Source: Oscillatoria princeps RMCB-10
GTDB taxonomy: Bacteria; Cyanobacteriota; Cyanobacteriia; Cyanobacteriales; Oscillatoriaceae
Length of the DNA stretch: 64,000 nucleotides
Reading direction: 5' to 3'
NCBI GenBank assembly: GCA_019359235.1
Contig: JAHHHT010000013.1
Location: 169,049-233,048, forward strand
Part shown: in pieces, positions 61,423 to 64,000 of the stretch
Position numbering within the stretch: position 1 is the stretch's first letter
Layout of the letters: each line of letters begins with the position of its first letter
The notes under the pieces: model-generated
Seen by the model: the letters and a program-made list of their open reading frames with translations, nothing else
Databases searched by the model: none
Told to the model about the DNA's origin: nothing
Program-made: the position numbers and the translations under genes

Positions 61423-61787
61423 TTACAGGCAGATTCGGCGACGCAGGTCAGCTATTGTTTGACATTGAGTTGATTGCTGCTGACGGTGAGAGGTTTCCAG
61501 TCGAGGTGCTGCTAGATACCGGTTTTACCACCGGCTGGCTGGCGATCAACTCCCAAGACATAGATTTCTTAGGGTGGCCACTGATTAATCCCACACAAGC
61601 TATGCAGACAGCAAGGGGTGAGGAGTATTTTGAACTCTATGCAGGCATTGTGCTGCTAGACGAACAGGAATTTAATATTCCCGTTGTAGCTGCTATCGAG
61701 CTTCAAGAAAATTTGCTGGGTTTGCAGTGGCTGCAAACACTGCGGCTAGTCGTAGATTTTCCAGCAAGAGTGCTGACTCTGGGGTAA
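61419..61787 (+). CDS. Retropepsin-like aspartic protease domain protein
   Basis: A 122-residue protein resembling one monomer of a clan-AA (retroviral-type) aspartic protease. VEVLLDTGFTTGWLAIN carries the catalytic Asp in DTGFT; IVLLDEQEFNIPVVAAIELQENLLGLQWLQTLRLVVDF gives the hydrophobic-hydrophobic-Gly part (ENLLGLQWL). It should dimerise to form the active site. No signal peptide. Coupled to the preceding gene. Such small bacterial retropepsin-like proteins are known mainly from sequence. Confidence 0.8.
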   Translation: MITGRFGDAGQLLFDIELIAADGERFPVEVLLDTGFTTGWLAINSQDIDFLGWPLINPTQAMQTARGEEYFELYAGIVLLDEQEFNIPVVAAIELQENLLGLQWLQTLRLVVDFPARVLTLG

Positions 61788-61935
61788 AGCCGGCTCCCTA
61801 AATGTAGAGACGGCCAAACTGATTGGAACATTAGACATTCAGGGTGGGAGGGAACGCCTGCCCTACGGATATAAGGCGTAGGACAGGCGTCTCGCCTGTC
61901 CCTTTGCCTGTCCCAATGTCCATTCCTGTATCAAA

Positions 61936-63336
61936 CTACTCCGCCGCTTCCCCACCCACAACTACATTGCGGATGCGCAAACTCGGACCCCCGCAACCCA
62001 CCGGCAACCCACTCTGACCCCCCTTACCGCAACCGCCGGACTCATCCCAGTAGAAATCATCCCCAATCGCTTCAATATCCGCCAGAGTGCTAAACACATT
62101 CCCAGAAAGCGTCACATCCCGCACCTGCTCAGCCAGCTCGCCATTGAGAATATACCACGCCTCACCGGCACTGAAAGTGAACATCTCCCCATTCGTCATC
62201 CCCCCCAGCCAGTTTCGGGCGTAAACCCCCTCCTTAATATCCGCAAACAAATCCGCCACCGGCGTCTTTCCCCGCTCAATCCAGGTATTGGTCATTCGCA
62301 CAATCGGCGGAAAGTGGTAATTTAAACAGCGAGCGTTGCCGGTGGGCGCTTCCTCCAGCTTCCCCGCCGTCTCCCGCGAGTGCAGGCGTCCCACCAGCAC
62401 CCCATCCTGAATCAGCTGAGTCGTGGTTGCCGGTGTGCCCTCATCGTCGTAGAAATAGCTGCCGCGATGCCCTGGGGGCGCAGCGCCATCAAAAATTTGC
62501 AGTTCCTTTGGGCCAAACCGGCGTCCCAAAGTCATCACCTCCAGCAAATCCGGATTCTCGTAAGCCATATCCGCCTCCGAGAGGTGCCCGAACGCCTCGT
62601 GGACAAACAAACCGCTGAGAATCGGGTCAATCACCACCGTGTAGGTGTTCCCCTTGACCGGCGGTAGCGACAGCGCCTGCACCGCCCGCTCTGCAGCAAA
62701 GCGCACCTGAGCGTCCAGGGCGGTTAAATCTTCGTAAGCTTTGCGCGAGCCGGTGGTTTCCCGACCCGTTTGCACCATAGTCCCGTCGCGGGCGGTAGCG
62801 GCAAAGCGCATTTCCATATCCGTCCAGGACTGCTCCAGCAGGGTTCCGTCGGAAGTCGCCAGGATAATCCGCTGAGCGCTGTCGCCGTAGCGCACAGAAG
62901 TCGTCGCGATCCGCCGGTCAACCGAACGCAGAATTTCCGCGTAGCGATCGCACAGCGCCTTCTTCGCCGCTAGGGGAATCAGGCGCGGATCGGTGCCGGT
63001 GAGCGGCAAAACGCACACCGTTCGCACCGGCTCGACCGGAGCCAGCACAGTTTCCTCCTCCCCCACCATGCGAGCCGCAGCCACCGCTTCCTCAATCCGC
63101 TCAGCCAGATGAGTCAGCCGGTTGAAACTGGCAAACCCCCAGCCGCCCTTATAGCAGGCGCGGACTTGTCCCCCAACCGACACCCCCTCACTGAGAGTTT
63201 CGATCTTCTCCCCCCGCAAGAAGATATCCGTTCCTTCCGATTCCTCCAGGCGAATCGCCAAATAATCGACGCGGCGCGAGAAGCGAGCGATCAAGTCAGA
63301 CAGCAGATTTTTAACATCAGCCTGCAAAATTGACAT
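61936..63336 (-). CDS. tldD: Metalloprotease TldD
   Basis: A 466-residue protease of the TldD/PmbA family. The zinc site is HEAFGHLSEAD (HExxxH plus downstream acid). Other hallmarks are GRRFGPKELQIFDG, GTPATTTQLIQDGVLVGRLHSRETA and YARNWLGGMTNGEMFTFSAGEAWYI. The family degrades peptides including toxins and takes part in peptide maturation; with PmbA/TldE it forms a heterodimer, but no partner is in the window. ATG 63336 gives MSILQADV; the upstream ATG 63369 would add 11 residues (KSVHISCCWP) not typical of the family. Cytoplasmic. Confidence 0.92.
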   Translation of the reverse strand: MSILQADVKNLLSDLIARFSRRVDYLAIRLEESEGTDIFLRGEKIETLSEGVSVGGQVRACYKGGWGFASFNRLTHLAERIEEAVAAARMVGEEETVLAPVEPVRTVCVLPLTGTDPRLIPLAAKKALCDRYAEILRSVDRRIATTSVRYGDSAQRIILATSDGTLLEQSWTDMEMRFAATARDGTMVQTGRETTGSRKAYEDLTALDAQVRFAAERAVQALSLPPVKGNTYTVVIDPILSGLFVHEAFGHLSEADMAYENPDLLEVMTLGRRFGPKELQIFDGAAPPGHRGSYFYDDEGTPATTTQLIQDGVLVGRLHSRETAGKLEEAPTGNARCLNYHFPPIVRMTNTWIERGKTPVADLFADIKEGVYARNWLGGMTNGEMFTFSAGEAWYILNGELAEQVRDVTLSGNVFSTLADIEAIGDDFYWDESGGCGKGGQSGLPVGCGGPSLRIRNVVVGGEAAE

Positions 63337-63540
63337 GGGCCAGCAGCAAGATATATGAACTGACTTCATTTTGCAACAGCTTTTCGGCAGATGTTAGGGA
63401 TTAGGGGGATTGGGCATAGGGCATCACGCAAAAGGGCATTGCCAAGAATCTTCCCCATACGGGTGTGCCGGCGTGCCCGAGACACAATCCCCCATGCCCC
63501 ATGCCCCACGCCCCAATGCCCCACGCCCCACGCATTACCA

Positions 63541-64000
63541 GATTTGAGAAAATCCGAAAGAAAGCATATATACAAAACCCGTCTGAAGGCGTCTTTTGCA
63601 AAGACCGTTTAATAGGATAAGAGGTAGAACTTCTGTTGAAATCAGATGGCTAGGGGCTAGGGGCTAGAGGGGAGGGGGAGAAAAATGAATTGCCGGCGTT
63701 CTGGAGAGCCAAAAACGGGCCCACCGGCACCCGGTTGGGGGAGCTGGGGGGGCGGCTGAGGGGTAGATTTGAGAATATCCGAAAGAAAGCATATATACAA
63801 AACCCGTCTGAAGGCGTGTTTTGCAAAGACCGTTTAATAGGATAAGAGGTAGAACTTCTGTTGAAATCAGATAGCTAGGGGCTAGGGGCTAGAGGGGAGG
63901 GGGAGAAAAATGAATTGCCGGCGTTCTGGAGAGCCAAAAACGGGCCCACCGGCACCCGGTTGGGGGAGCTGGGGGGGCGGCTGAGGGGTAGATTTGAGAA
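63541..64000 (+). repeat. 225-bp tandem repeat, at least two full copies, running off the window
   Basis: GATTTGAGAA opens at 63541, 63766 and 63991, spaced 225 bp each; the third copy is cut by the window end. Units differ at only about three positions (for example GCGTCTTTT against GCGTGTTTT). Each contains AT-rich sequence, GGGGCTAGGGGCTAG, and a GGGCCCACCGGCACCCGG stretch. No reading frame is convincing. Confidence 0.95.

Overview
The window looks like a chromosomal segment of a filamentous, probably Oscillatoriales-type, cyanobacterium. The main evidence is gene content: a Ycf49-like/DUF3593 pair, a COP23-family protein, HemJ, CsaB, a NucA-type nuclease domain, seven intact Hanks-type kinases carrying cyanobacterial sensor modules, pentapeptide-repeat proteins and many small toxin-antitoxin loci. 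Intergenic DNA is full of short palindromic and tandem repeats, as is common in such genomes. The octamers ACCGGCAC / GTGCCGGT and their one-base shifts recur conspicuously on both strands.

Layout. 0-2.6 kb: a pentapeptide-repeat array made by tandem duplication of a 771-bp unit, with one copy broken by a stop codon. 2.6-9.9 kb: one giant multidomain surface or secreted protein ending in a NucA-like nuclease. 9.9-11.1 kb: repeats and a structured RNA candidate. 11.1-13.6 kb: csaB, a small winged-helix protein, and the Ycf49-like/DUF3593 pair. 13.7-22.2 kb: four zinc-ribbon Ser/Thr kinases (two with WD40 propellers, one with a proline-rich tail, one with a beta-helix) interrupted by a VapC-type toxin-antitoxin pair. 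22.6-30 kb: an orphan antidote-like protein, an unsplit dnaE, an alpha/beta hydrolase and gatA. 30.3-34 kb: a COP23 protein, a decayed hicBA locus and a secreted protein-arginine deiminase. 34.1-38.2 kb: two membrane-anchored kinases and a broken third C-terminal module. 38.2-42.1 kb: hemJ, hemN, and an ArsR/pentapeptide operon.

The accessory core is 42.4-56.2 kb. It holds higBA, a WGR-HEAT protein with a repeat inserted in frame, a GIMAP/AIG1-like GTPase preceded by an Asp-rich small protein, a divergent STAND NTPase behind ten helically phased decamers, hicAB, a SWIM zinc-finger protein, and a retron. I could read the retron's msr-msd RNA directly: a1/a2 inverted repeats and a 112-nt msd hairpin, upstream of a reverse transcriptase with the NAxxH, YADD and VTG motifs. 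This is the strongest candidate for an undescribed system in the window.

56.4-64 kb: msrA, a small hydrophobic protein, an NlpC/P60 hydrolase, a seventh kinase, a retropepsin-like pair, tldD, and a 225-bp tandem repeat that runs off the window end.

Functional picture: housekeeping genes (dnaE, gatA, hemJ, hemN, msrA, tldD) are interspersed with a large signalling repertoire and a conflict/defence island. All function calls come from motif recognition by eye; no database search was run.
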